Assembly: GCF_016894385.1 (NCBI RefSeq)
Contig: NZ_CP069812.1
Span: 3,729,001 to 3,793,000 of the forward strand
Length of the DNA stretch: 64,000 nt
Reading direction: 5' to 3'
From: Cupriavidus oxalaticus
GTDB lineage: Bacteria; Pseudomonadota; Gammaproteobacteria; Burkholderiales; Burkholderiaceae
The notes beneath the pieces were generated by a model. That model was given only the letters and a program-made list of their open reading frames with translations, was not told the DNA's origin and ran no database searches. This document shows positions 8,965 to 17,503 of this stretch, piece after piece; the stretch's first letter is position 1; each line of letters starts with the position of its first letter. The position numbers and the translations under genes were made by a program.

Positions 8965-10809
8965 TTACTCCACGCCACCCAGGTAGGCTTCCAGCACCGC
9001 CGGGTTCTTCTGCACGTCCTCGGGCACGCCCTCGGCGATGCGCGTGCCGAATTCCATCACCACCAGCCGGTCGGTCAGGTTCATCACGAAGTCCATGTCG
9101 TGCTCGACCAGCAGCACGCTCATGCCCTCGCCCCTGAGCTTGCGCAGCAGGTCGGCCAGCGCCTGCTTCTCCTTGTAGCGCAGGCCCGCCGCCGGCTCGT
9201 CGAGCAGCAGCAGCGCGGGGTCGCAGCACAGGGCGCGCGCGATCTCCAGGATGCGCTGCTGGCCCAGCGCCAGGCTGCCCGCTTCCATGTACATGCAGTC
9301 GGCCAGGCCTACGCGTTCCAGTTGCCGCTTTGCCTCGAACAGCAGCTTCTCTTCCTCGACCTTGTTCATGCGCAGGATCGCCGCCGAGACCCCGCCTTGC
9401 GCGCGGAAGTCGCCGCGCAGGTGCGCGCCGATGGCAACGTTCTCCAGCACCGTCATGGTCGGCAGCAGGTGCACATGCTGGAAGGTGCGGCCGATGCCGC
9501 GCTTGACGATCTCGCGCGACGGCAGGCCGGAGATCACCTCGCCCCGATAGCGCACCTCGCCACGCGTGACCGGCAGCACGCCCGTCACCAGGTTGAAGGT
9601 GGTGGACTTGCCGGCACCGTTGGGGCCGATCAGGCCGATGATCTCGCCCGCACGCACCTGGAAGCTGACATCGTTGACCGCCACCAGCCCGCCGAACTCC
9701 TTGCGCGCGGCGCGCACGTCGAGGATCAGCTCGCCCGCCTCGGGCTTGCGGCGCACGGCCAGCGCCTCGGCTTGCGCCGGCGCCAGCACCGCGGGGCCCG
9801 ACGGAACCAGCCGGCGCAGGAACGGCCAGATGCCGTCGCGCGCATACTGCAGCAGCAGCACCAGCAGCACGCCGAAGACGATGATCTCGAAGTTGCCGTT
9901 GGCGCCGAGCAGCTTCGGCAGCACGCCCTGCAGCACGTCCTTCAGGATGGTCAGGATGCCCGCACCCAATACGGCGCCCCACACGTGGCCAACGCCGCCG
10001 ACCACCGCCATGAACAGGTACTCGATACCGTAGTTCAGGCCGAACGGCGTCGGGTTCACCGCGCGCTGCAGGTGTGCGTAGAGGAAGCCCGACACGCATG
10101 CCAGGATCGCCGCCACGACGAAGATCACCACTTTCATCCACGCGGTATTGACGCCCATGGCCTCGGCCATCACGCCGCCGCCCTTGAGCGCGCGGATGGC
10201 GCGGCCCGGGCGCGAGTTCAGCAGGTTCTGCATCGCCAGCACGGCCAGCAGCACCACCGCCCAGATCAGGTAGAACATCGAGCGGCCCGATTGCAGCTCG
10301 ATGCCGAAGAACGACAGCACGGGGATGCCGTTGATGCCGTCATACTTGCCCAGGAACTCCAGGTTGCCGAACACGAAGAACAGCGACAGGCCCCACGCGA
10401 TGGTCGCCAGCGGCAGGTAGTGTCCGGACATGCGCATGGTGATCAGCCCGATCACATAGGCCGAGGCCACCGTGATCACCAGCCCCACCAGCAGCCCGAA
10501 CCACGGCGACAGCCCGAACTGCGTGGTCAGGTACGCGGTGCTGTAAGCGCCCAGCCCCACGAACGCCGCCTGCCCGAACGACGTCATGCCGCCCACGCCG
10601 GTCAGCAGCACCAGCCCGATCGCGACGATGCTGTACAGGCCGATGTAGTTGCCCAGCGTGATCCAGAATTCCGGCGTCGGCAGCACCGGCAGCAGCGCCA
10701 GCACCACGATGAAGGCGAGCACCAGCAGCCGGTTGCGGTTCAGCCGCGTGCGGCTGCCGGCCTCGGCGCCGGTCACGGCCGCCGCTTGCTTGTCGGTCAG
10801 CATGGTCAT
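8965..10809 (-). CDS. Fused Liv-type permease and ATPase (LivM-LivG)
   Basis: This 614-residue protein joins two normally separate subunits. Roughly residues 1-340 form a LivM permease with many hydrophobic segments and the motif GVGGMTSFGQAAFVGLGAY. After a linker of about 20 residues, a LivG-type ATPase follows with Walker A GPNGAGKSTTFN, the signature region LALGQQRILEIARAL and Walker B LLLLDEPAAGL. The signature reads LALGQ rather than LSGGQ. No frameshift or stop separates the parts, so it is a real fusion. It begins 3 bp after the livH stop and its own stop touches the alternative livF start. Confidence 0.92.
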   Translation of the reverse strand: MTMLTDKQAAAVTGAEAGSRTRLNRNRLLVLAFIVVLALLPVLPTPEFWITLGNYIGLYSIVAIGLVLLTGVGGMTSFGQAAFVGLGAYSTAYLTTQFGLSPWFGLLVGLVITVASAYVIGLITMRMSGHYLPLATIAWGLSLFFVFGNLEFLGKYDGINGIPVLSFFGIELQSGRSMFYLIWAVVLLAVLAMQNLLNSRPGRAIRALKGGGVMAEAMGVNTAWMKVVIFVVAAILACVSGFLYAHLQRAVNPTPFGLNYGIEYLFMAVVGGVGHVWGAVLGAGILTILKDVLQGVLPKLLGANGNFEIIVFGVLLVLLLQYARDGIWPFLRRLVPSGPAVLAPAQAEALAVRRKPEAGELILDVRAARKEFGGLVAVNDVSFQVRAGEIIGLIGPNGAGKSTTFNLVTGVLPVTRGEVRYRGEVISGLPSREIVKRGIGRTFQHVHLLPTMTVLENVAIGAHLRGDFRAQGGVSAAILRMNKVEEEKLLFEAKRQLERVGLADCMYMEAGSLALGQQRILEIARALCCDPALLLLDEPAAGLRYKEKQALADLLRKLRGEGMSVLLVEHDMDFVMNLTDRLVVMEFGTRIAEGVPEDVQKNPAVLEAYLGGVE

Positions 10810-10812
10810 GGC

Positions 10813-11865
10813 TTATTCCTCCTCCTCGACATGCTTGCTCGTCAGCGAGCGCCACAGCAGCACCGGAATGATCAGTGTGAAGACGATGACCTCCTTGAAC
10901 GCGCTGGCCCAGAAGGACGAATAGGATTCGAGCAGGCCCACCAGCAGCGCACCCAGTGCTGCGACCGGATAGCTCACCAGCCCGCCGACGATCGCGCCGA
11001 CAAAGCCCTTCAGGCCCACCAGGAAGCCCGACTCGTAATACACCGTGGTCAGCGGCGCGATCAGGACGCCGCACAGCGCGCCCATTGCCGCGGCCAGCGT
11101 GAACGACAGCCGCCCAGCCTGCGTGGTGCCGATGCCGACCAGGCGCGCGCCCAGCCGGTTCACCGCGGTCGCGCGCAGCGCCTTGCCCTGCAGCGTGCGC
11201 TCGAAGTAGAAGTACAGCGCGCCGATCAGCAGCGCCGACACACCCACCACCCACAGGCTCTGGCCCGAGACGCTGAGCGCGCCCACCTCGAAGCGCGCCT
11301 CCGAAAACGCCGTGGTGCGCGATCCTTCGGCGCCGAACATCACCAGCCCCAGCCCCACCAGCGCAAAGTGCACGCCGACCGAGACGATCAGCAGCACCAG
11401 CGTGCTGGCCTCGGCCAGCGGCTGGTAGGCGAGCCGGTACAGCATCGGCCCGAGCGGGATGATGACCAGCAGCGTCAGCGCGATCTGCGCGACCATGGGC
11501 AGCGGCTGCGCGCCGTATTGCTGGACCACCCAGTGCACCGCCAGCGGGAACACCAAGTACTTGCCGGCCAGCACCGCCAGCCGCTGGCCCAGCGTGCGCC
11601 GCAGCTCGGCGCTGCGCAGCACGGTCACGGTCTCATAGATGAAGGTCAGCGCGCCCATGGCCAGCAGCAGCCAGCTGGTCTGCGGCGCATGCCCGGCCTG
11701 CATCGCCGCCAGCGTCAGCGCGCCGTAGGCAACGAACTCCCCTTGCGGGATGAAGATGACGCGCGTCACCGAGAACACCAGCACCAGGGCCAGTGCCAGC
11801 AGCGCGTAGATCGCGCCCGAGGTGATGCCGTCCTGCGCCAGGATGGCGGCGATAGATAGGTCCAT
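10813..11865 (-). CDS. livH: Branched-chain amino acid type ABC transporter permease LivH
   Basis: A 350-residue inner-membrane permease that pairs with the LivM half of the downstream fusion. It begins with ILAQDGITSGAIYALLALALVLVFSVTRVIFIPQGE-like LivH sequence (cut here only in description) and is hydrophobic throughout. It is somewhat longer than a typical LivH of about 300 residues, the extra length lying in the region after the second membrane segment. The livK-like binding-protein gene lies upstream on the same strand but is separated by its own terminator, so livH probably has its own promoter in the 11866-12004 gap. Confidence 0.9.
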   Translation of the reverse strand: MDLSIAAILAQDGITSGAIYALLALALVLVFSVTRVIFIPQGEFVAYGALTLAAMQAGHAPQTSWLLLAMGALTFIYETVTVLRSAELRRTLGQRLAVLAGKYLVFPLAVHWVVQQYGAQPLPMVAQIALTLLVIIPLGPMLYRLAYQPLAEASTLVLLIVSVGVHFALVGLGLVMFGAEGSRTTAFSEARFEVGALSVSGQSLWVVGVSALLIGALYFYFERTLQGKALRATAVNRLGARLVGIGTTQAGRLSFTLAAAMGALCGVLIAPLTTVYYESGFLVGLKGFVGAIVGGLVSYPVAALGALLVGLLESYSSFWASAFKEVIVFTLIIPVLLWRSLTSKHVEEEE

Positions 11866-12004
11866 TGTCTCCCCGTATCGTTGAAATACCTGCCTGCTTC
11901 GAAGGGGGCCGACAGGGCGCTGCGCGCGTTGGGATTTACGAAATGGTAAACGGGTTGCTTATTGCAGAAATACTCCGCAACCCTAGGTATTGCCGTGCGA
12001 ACAG

Positions 12005-12034
12005 AAAAAAGGCGCATGGCATAACCCATGCGCC
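12005..12034 (-). terminator. Terminator after the first Liv binding-protein gene
   Basis: GGCGCATGG (12011-12019) pairs with CCATGCGCC (12026-12034) around a six-base loop; on the minus strand it is followed by six T residues (12005-12010). It lies about 45 bp past the stop of the binding-protein gene and separates it from livH, so binding protein and permeases can be expressed at different levels. Confidence 0.9.
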
Positions 12035-12080
12035 CTGCTTCACCTCTGCTTCACTGTCCCCAGGAATTCTGTGCAGCGGC

Positions 12081-13229
12081 TTATTTCAGCAGTTTCCACT
12101 TGCCGTCGACGATCTGCACCATCACGCGTGCGCGCTGGTCGAAGCCGAGGTGGTCGGTGGCGCTCATGTTCATGATGCCGTGCGACACCGGCAGGTTCCT
12201 GGTCTGCTCCATGGCGTCGCGCAGCGCCTTGCGGAATTCCTTGGTGCCGGGCTGGCCCTTCTTAAGCGCCTCGGGGATGGCGTGCTGCAGGATCAGGCCC
12301 GCATCCCAGGCATGGCCACCGAAGGTCGAGACCTGGCCGCCGAAGGCTTTCTCGTAGGCCGTCTTGTAGGCCATGGCCGGCTTCTTCACCGGGTTGCTGT
12401 CGGGCAGTTGTTCCGCTACCAGCAGCGGGCCGGCAGGCAGGAACGTGCCTTCGCAATCCTTGCCGCAGACCCGCAGGAAATCAGCATTGGCAACGCCGTG
12501 AGTCTGGTAGACCTTGCCCTTGTAGCCGCGCTCCTTCAGCGTCTTGGCCGGCAGCGCCGCGGGCGTACCCGAGCCTGCGATCAGCACCGCGTCGGCGTTG
12601 GCGCTCATCATCTTCAGCACCTGGCCGGTCACTGAAGTATCGGTGCGGGCAAAGCGCTCGTTGGCGACCACCTTGATCTTGCGCATGTCCGCCACCTTGG
12701 CGAATTCCTGCGCCCAGCTGTCGCCATAGGCATCCGCGAAGCCGATGAAGGCCACCGTCTTCACGTTATTGTTGCCCATGTGCTCCGCAATCGCGGTGGC
12801 CATGTGCGAGTCGTTCTGCGGTGTCTTGAAGACCCAGGCGCGCTTGGCATCCATCGGCTCGATGATGCGGGCCGAGGCGGCCATGGTGATCATCGGCGTA
12901 TCGTTCTCGGCGACCACGTCGACCATGGCCAGGGAGTTCGGCGTCACGGTGGAACCGACCACCACGTCAACCTTGTCTTCGCTGATCAGCTTGCGGGTGT
13001 TCTTGACCGCGGTGGTGGTGTCCGAAGCGTCGTCCAGGACGATGTACTCGATTTTCTTGCCCGCGACTTCCTTCGGCATCAGCGTGAAGGTGTTCTTCTC
13101 CGGAATACCCAGCGATGCCGCCGGACCCGTTGCCGACACCGTGACCCCGACCTTGACCTGTGCCTGGGCGGCACCGGCAACCAGGCTGGCCGCCGCGATT
13201 GCCAGCAGGCTGGCGCGCTTGAAATCCAT
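12081..13229 (-). CDS. Liv-type ABC transporter periplasmic substrate-binding protein
   Basis: This 382-residue protein is the receptor of the first Liv system. It starts with a classical signal peptide (MDFKRASLLAIAAASLVAGAAQA, cleavage after AQA) and continues with VKVGVTVSATGPAASLGIP, typical of the Leu/Ile/Val-binding family. The ATG at 13229 is preceded by GGAGACAAG. Further family features are VDVVVGSTVTPNSLAM and GGHAWDAG. It is followed by a strong terminator. The ligand cannot be read from sequence; relatives bind amino acids, amides, urea or aromatic acids. Confidence 0.9.
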   Translation of the reverse strand: MDFKRASLLAIAAASLVAGAAQAQVKVGVTVSATGPAASLGIPEKNTFTLMPKEVAGKKIEYIVLDDASDTTTAVKNTRKLISEDKVDVVVGSTVTPNSLAMVDVVAENDTPMITMAASARIIEPMDAKRAWVFKTPQNDSHMATAIAEHMGNNNVKTVAFIGFADAYGDSWAQEFAKVADMRKIKVVANERFARTDTSVTGQVLKMMSANADAVLIAGSGTPAALPAKTLKERGYKGKVYQTHGVANADFLRVCGKDCEGTFLPAGPLLVAEQLPDSNPVKKPAMAYKTAYEKAFGGQVSTFGGHAWDAGLILQHAIPEALKKGQPGTKEFRKALRDAMEQTRNLPVSHGIMNMSATDHLGFDQRARVMVQIVDGKWKLLK

Positions 13230-13551
13230 CTTGTCTCCTTCGGTTCCTGAAACGGAAAGGCATCCGTCCGGCGTCCACCGGCGGATGCCCATTTTTGCCG
13301 ACCCCTCGGGTCCACGCAGGCACATCGCCGGCACCTGCGCTACTGCCAGGAACAATGACGCACGTTCCCCATTTCCCGTCCACGCCGAGAACCGCTCGCC
13401 GCTGGCGAACCGGCCCCATTTTCCCCGGAACTCCCCGGAATTGGCGCTTCTGTCATTCGCCGACCGTGCGGTCGGGAATGCGAATCGAGTCTATCACAGC
13501 GACTTGACGCGAAAAGCAGGATTAACCCGCATCAAGACTGCGCTCAGCCGC
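13230..13551. other. Intergenic region upstream of the Liv binding-protein gene
   Basis: No credible gene was found in these 322 bp. The part next to 13229 carries the ribosome-binding site, and the promoter of the binding-protein gene should lie here, although no clear -35/-10 pair was recognised. A short direct repeat of CCCCGGAA occurs around 13424-13441. The far end borders the stop of the TSUP gene. Confidence 0.5.
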
Positions 13552-14313
13552 TCAGCGCGCAAAGGCATCCCACGCCGTCTTCAGGATCAGCGCGCTCACC
13601 ACCACGATAAACACCTTGCGCACGAACACGCTGCCATGGCGCAGCGCCAGCCGGCTGCCCACCTGGCTGCCCGCGACATTGGCCACCGCCATCACCAGCC
13701 CCAGCTGCCACCAGATATGGCCCTTGCTGGCAAGCAGCAGCAGCGCCGCCAGGTTGGTGGAGAGGTTGACCAGCTTGGTCGACGCCGCGGCATGCAGGAA
13801 GTCGTAGCCGAATACGCGCACGAACACGATCATCAGGAAGCTGCCGGTGCCGGGACCGAACACGCCATCGTAGAAGCCGAGCACCGCGCCGGCAAGCAAC
13901 GCCGCGAGCCGTTCCCGGCCGCCTTTCAGCGTCGGCGCATGCTCCGCGCCCAGGTCCTTCTTGGCCAGCGTATACACCAGCAGTATCACCAGGATGAACG
14001 GCAGCGCCTTGCGCATCGGCTCGGCCGGGATCATGGTCAGCGCCCACGCGCCGGCCATCGAGAAGACAAAGGCCGCCACCACAGCCGGCGCGGTCGCGCC
14101 CCAGTAGATGCGCACGCTGCGGCCATAGCGCAGCGCGGCGTTGGCGGTGCCGGCGATCGACCCTACCTTGTTGGTCCCCAGCAGCGTTGCCGGCGCCATG
14201 CCGGGATAGGCGGAGAACAGCGCCGGGATCTGGACCAGGCCGCCGCCGCCGGCGACCGCGTCGATCATGCCGGCGAGAAAGGCGGCAACCGCCAGGAATG
14301 CAAACTCCATCAT
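13552..14313 (-). CDS. TSUP family membrane transporter (TauE/SafE type)
   Basis: The TSUP (sulfite exporter TauE/SafE) family consists of small polytopic permeases linked to export or uptake of sulfite, sulfoacetate and other organosulfur anions. The 253-residue protein has the N-terminal repeat motif FLAGMIDAVAGGGGLVQIPAL and the matching C-terminal half with GFYDGVFGPGTGSFL, the two glycine-rich halves of the family. It has about eight hydrophobic segments. Neighbouring genes do not reveal the substrate. Confidence 0.9.
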   Translation of the reverse strand: MMEFAFLAVAAFLAGMIDAVAGGGGLVQIPALFSAYPGMAPATLLGTNKVGSIAGTANAALRYGRSVRIYWGATAPAVVAAFVFSMAGAWALTMIPAEPMRKALPFILVILLVYTLAKKDLGAEHAPTLKGGRERLAALLAGAVLGFYDGVFGPGTGSFLMIVFVRVFGYDFLHAAASTKLVNLSTNLAALLLLASKGHIWWQLGLVMAVANVAGSQVGSRLALRHGSVFVRKVFIVVVSALILKTAWDAFAR

Positions 14314-14370
14314 TGCAGGAACAGGGAAGAAAAACGCGAGGAGGAAAAGACGGGATGCGTCAGCCGCGGC

Positions 14371-14925
14371 TCAGCCGAGCACCTTGGCCGCCGGCACCAG
14401 GCTGCGCAGCCACATGCCGCCGGCATGCGGGGCAAAGCCGGGCGGCGCGCCGCCGTGGGCGCCGGCCAGCGCCGGGGCGAGCAGCGCATGGCGGATGCCA
14501 TGGGCGCGCCCCCAGTCGGCCAGCGTCGCGCAGCTGGCGTCCAGGCAGGCGCGGGCCATGCCGGCATCAAGGCCGGGGCGTACCCACCATTCCGTGGCCA
14601 GGGCGGCGAGACCCGCCAGTTCCAGGCTTGGCACCAGCGCCACCGGCAGGCACGCCAGCACGTCGTCCGACGCTGCGCCATGGGCCAGCAGGCAGATCCC
14701 GCGCCCGGACTGCGCCAGCAACTCGTCCAGCATCAGCCGCCGCGCCCTGGCCGCCGGCACCGGCACCGGCTGCACGGCAGCCAGCCAGGCCTCCAGCATG
14801 GCGCCATCGGCACTTTGGCCCGCGCGTACCCACACCTGCGGCATGGGCTGCAGCGGTGTGGCGTCGGGAGAACCCGAGTCGCCTGGAAGCGGCGGATCTT
14901 GGGAATCGGGGGGATAAGCAGGCAT
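14371..14925 (-). CDS. Hypothetical protein, GNAT-like
   Basis: A 184-residue protein starting MPAYPPDSQD at the ATG at 14925 (an in-frame GTG/ATG further up is possible but gives an unlikely basic leader). The middle resembles a GCN5-related acetyltransferase fold: a strand ending LAALATEWWVRPG, then a helix ACLDASCATLADWGRAHGI and a following strand. The acetyl-CoA pyrophosphate loop is not clear (GLDAGMARAC could be a degenerate form). No function is assigned. It follows the TSUP gene's upstream side on the same strand with a 57-bp gap. Confidence 0.6.
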   Translation of the reverse strand: MPAYPPDSQDPPLPGDSGSPDATPLQPMPQVWVRAGQSADGAMLEAWLAAVQPVPVPAARARRLMLDELLAQSGRGICLLAHGAASDDVLACLPVALVPSLELAGLAALATEWWVRPGLDAGMARACLDASCATLADWGRAHGIRHALLAPALAGAHGGAPPGFAPHAGGMWLRSLVPAAKVLG

Positions 14926-15068
14926 GGCGGGCAACGGAAAGCGCCCGCATTGTCGCATGCGGCGGGGACCGGGGTGATGCCGATCCGGCATGGATGCCCG
15001 GAAATGAGGCAAGTACGGCACCGAGGGGAAATCGAGGGCTCACTGCCGTCGTGGGCGAAGCACCAATG

Positions 15069-15110
15069 AAAAAAGCGTTGCCGAGGATCACCCGGCAACG
15101 CCCTTTATTT
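15069..15110 (-). terminator. Terminator between livM (second system) and the GNAT-like gene
   Basis: GCGTTGCCG (15075-15083) pairs with CGGCAACGC (15093-15101) around a nine-base loop. The minus strand continues into six T residues (15069-15074); the plus side also has a T-rich tract (TTTATTTTAT), so it may stop transcription in both directions. It lies about 170 bp beyond the livM stop. The flanking 14926-15267 region shows no other feature. Confidence 0.85.
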
Positions 15111-15267
15111 TATAACGCTGCTACCCGACACCGGGTGCGCGCCTGTCGTCTCCTCGCTTCCGCCTCCATTTAACCTGCGAAAACCGTATGTGGAATGTAA
15201 CGAAGCGGTGCACTGAGGACAAGCTAGAAAAAACCCTAGCCCCAGAATCGGGCATGTCGACCCACGA

Positions 15268-16317
15268 TCACTCGTGCTTGCGGCCGAACCGGGCCAGCAG
15301 TTCGCCCATGATGCCACGGCGGAAGGTCAGCACGCAGATCACGAAGATCACGCCGGTCACCATCGTCACCGACTCGCCCAGCGTGTTGAACCACTGCAGG
15401 CCGGTGGCCGAGGCCAGGAAGCTGCCGATGTCGCCCAGCTTGTTCTCCAGCGCCACGATCACAAAGGCGCCGACGATCGGGCCCGACAAGGTGCCCAGGC
15501 CGCCCACCAGCGTCATCAGGATCACCGAGCCCGACATCGACCAGTGCACGTCGGTCAGGGTCTCGAAGCCCAGCACCAGCGCCTTGATCGACCCGGCCAG
15601 GCCCGACAGCGCCGCCGACAGCACGAAGGCGGTCAGCTTGAAGCGATCGACATCGTAGCCCAGCGAAATCGCCCGCGGCTCGTTCTCCTTGATCGCCTTC
15701 AGGATCTGGCCGAACGGCGAATGCACCGTGCGCACGATCAGCGCGAAGGCCGCGACGATGATCACCAGCGCCACGTAGTACAGCGTCAGGTCGTCAGACA
15801 ACGGCAGCACGCCGAACAGCTTGCCGCGCGGGATGCCCTGCAGCCCGTCCTCGCCGCCGGTGAACGGCGCCTGCAGGCAGATGAAGAACAGCATCTGCGC
15901 CAGCGCCAGCGTGATCATCGAGAAGTAGATGCCCTGGCGCCGGATCGCCAGCGAGCCGACCACGTAGCCGATCAGCGCGCCGGTGGCCGTGCCCAGGATC
16001 AGCCCGATCTCCGGCGTCACGCCCCAGGCCTTCATGGCATGGCCGGCCGCGTAGCCGGCACCGCCGAAGAAGGCCGCATGGCCGAACGACAGCAGCCCGG
16101 TATAGCCGATCAGCAGGTTGAACGCGCACGCAAACAGCGCGAAGCACAGCACTTTGAGCACGAATACCGGATAGGCACCCGCGAGCGGCGCGGCGATCAG
16201 CGCCAGCAGCAGCAATCCGTACAACAGTTTCTTCTGCACGCCCTGTCCCTTTCCTGCCTGGCCCGCGTTGGCAGCCACCGCGGGCTGCGTCGATGATGTG
16301 GTTGGTGCGCTCATCAC
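15268..16317 (-). CDS. livM: Branched-chain amino acid type ABC transporter permease LivM
   Basis: A 349-residue LivM-family inner-membrane permease of the second Liv system. The conserved segment LIGYTGLLSFGHAAFFGGAGYAAG is followed by alternating hydrophobic helices and the cytoplasmic loop motif ENEPRAISLGYD, where the ATPase docks. Its start codon overlaps the livH stop (16314-16317), implying translational coupling. It is the last gene of a livG-livF-binding protein-livH-livM operon. Confidence 0.93.
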   Translation of the reverse strand: MMSAPTTSSTQPAVAANAGQAGKGQGVQKKLLYGLLLLALIAAPLAGAYPVFVLKVLCFALFACAFNLLIGYTGLLSFGHAAFFGGAGYAAGHAMKAWGVTPEIGLILGTATGALIGYVVGSLAIRRQGIYFSMITLALAQMLFFICLQAPFTGGEDGLQGIPRGKLFGVLPLSDDLTLYYVALVIIVAAFALIVRTVHSPFGQILKAIKENEPRAISLGYDVDRFKLTAFVLSAALSGLAGSIKALVLGFETLTDVHWSMSGSVILMTLVGGLGTLSGPIVGAFVIVALENKLGDIGSFLASATGLQWFNTLGESVTMVTGVIFVICVLTFRRGIMGELLARFGRKHE

Positions 16318-17204
16318 TTCTCCTTCCCGAACAGCCCGGCCGGGCGCAGCAGCAGCACGATCACCATGATGAAGAACACCACCGTCGACGATGCTTCAGG
16401 ATAGAACACCTTGGTCAGGCCCTCGACCACGCCCAGCCCGAGGCCAGTCAGGATCGAGCCCATGATCGAGCCCATGCCGCCGATCACCACCACCGCGAAC
16501 ACGATGATGATCAGGTTCTGGCCCATCAGCGGCGAGATCTGGATCACCGGCGCGGCCAGCACCCCCGCAAACGCCGCCAGCGCCACGCCGAAGCCGTAGG
16601 TCAGCGTCACCATCAGCGGCACGTTGACGCCGAAGGCCTCGACCGTCTTGGGGTTCTCGGTGCCGGCGCGCAGGTAGGCGCCCAGCTTGGTCTTCTCGAT
16701 CACATACCAGGTGGCAAAGCACACGATCAGCGATGCCACCACGACCCAGGCGCGGTAGTTGGGCAGGATCATGAAGCCGAGGTCGGTCGCGCCCTGCAGC
16801 ACGTCCGGCGTCGAGTACGGCAGCCCTGACACGCCGTAGATCGAGCGGAAGATGCCCTCGATCACCAGCGTGATCCCCAGCGTCAGCAGCAGGCCGTAGA
16901 TGTGGTCGAGCTTGTAGATCCAGCGCAGCATGGTCTTCTCGATCACCACCCCGATAGCGGCAACGACCAGCGGCGACAGCAGCAGCATGATCCAGTAGTT
17001 GAGCCCGGCGTACTCCATGCCCATCCAGGCCAGCACAGCACCCAGCATGAAGAGCGCGCCGTGCGCGAAATTGATGACGTTGAGCAGCCCGAAGATGACG
17101 GCAAGGCCCAGGCTCAGCATCGCATAGAAGGCGCCGTTCACCAGCCCCAGCAACAGCTGGGAAAGCATGGCAGGCAGGGGAATTCCGAAGATGTCCATGG
17201 GCAT
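16314..17204 (-). CDS. livH: Branched-chain amino acid type ABC transporter permease LivH
   Basis: LivH permease of the second system, about 296 residues from the ATG at 17204 (an ATG at 17198 or a GTG at 17228 are alternatives; none has a strong ribosome site). Typical sequence includes LLGLVNGAFYAMLSLGLAV and VINFAHGALFMLGA near the start, and the loop ENPKTVEAFGVNV. The gene overlaps livM by 4 bp. It is separated from the upstream binding-protein gene by an inverted pair of REP-like palindromes, which may reduce read-through or stabilise the binding-protein mRNA. Confidence 0.92.
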   Translation of the reverse strand: MPMDIFGIPLPAMLSQLLLGLVNGAFYAMLSLGLAVIFGLLNVINFAHGALFMLGAVLAWMGMEYAGLNYWIMLLLSPLVVAAIGVVIEKTMLRWIYKLDHIYGLLLTLGITLVIEGIFRSIYGVSGLPYSTPDVLQGATDLGFMILPNYRAWVVVASLIVCFATWYVIEKTKLGAYLRAGTENPKTVEAFGVNVPLMVTLTYGFGVALAAFAGVLAAPVIQISPLMGQNLIIIVFAVVVIGGMGSIMGSILTGLGLGVVEGLTKVFYPEASSTVVFFIMVIVLLLRPAGLFGKEK

Positions 17205-17291
17205 CGATTGCTGGTTGTTGGCAGACACTAAGCGGAGCCAACGGTTTTGGGTGCACCAAAGCCGCCCGAGCTAGCCTAAGCAAGGTGTTCT

Positions 17292-17324
17292 CCCTCTCCC
17301 CTCACGGGGAGAGGGTTGGGGTGA
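17292..17324. repeat. REP-like palindrome, copy 1
   Basis: CCCTCTCCCC (17292-17301) pairs with GGGGAGAGGG (17306-17315) across a four-base loop and is followed by TTGGGGTGAGGGG. The same composite appears inverted at 17441-17476. Such palindromes are common intergenic elements in Cupriavidus and relatives and lie here between the binding-protein gene and livH. Confidence 0.85.
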
Positions 17325-17440
17325 GGGGCGGTTTAGCGAGGAACCACATGAAGCGAAGCCTTCGGTTTGTTCCAGCATAGCGGCCTTGGCAGGGCCAATG
17401 GTGGTTAGCCCACCGGCCTCAGCCTTTGGCGCTCAAGCCC

Positions 17441-17476
17441 TCACCCCCTGCCCCTCTCCCGCAAGCGGGAGAGGGG
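17441..17476. repeat. REP-like palindrome, copy 2 (inverted)
   Basis: CCCCTCTCCCGC (17451-17462) pairs with GCGGGAGAGGGG (17465-17476). The tract before it, TCACCCCCTG, is the inverse of the tail of copy 1. The two copies therefore form a convergent pair about 140 bp apart, as in bacterial interspersed mosaic elements. Copy 2 lies 27 bp past the binding-protein stop codon. Confidence 0.85.
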
Positions 17477-17503
17477 AGCAAACCGTCGCAGTGTCGACGG
17501 CTC

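Noticed and set aside
9100..11859. Open frame of 919 codons on the plus strand
   Set aside because: Antisense to livMG and livH, with low-complexity Gln/His/Arg composition.
12745..15069. Open frame of 774 codons on the plus strand
   Set aside because: Runs antisense across the Liv binding-protein gene, the TSUP gene and the GNAT-like gene; no domain and no start signal.
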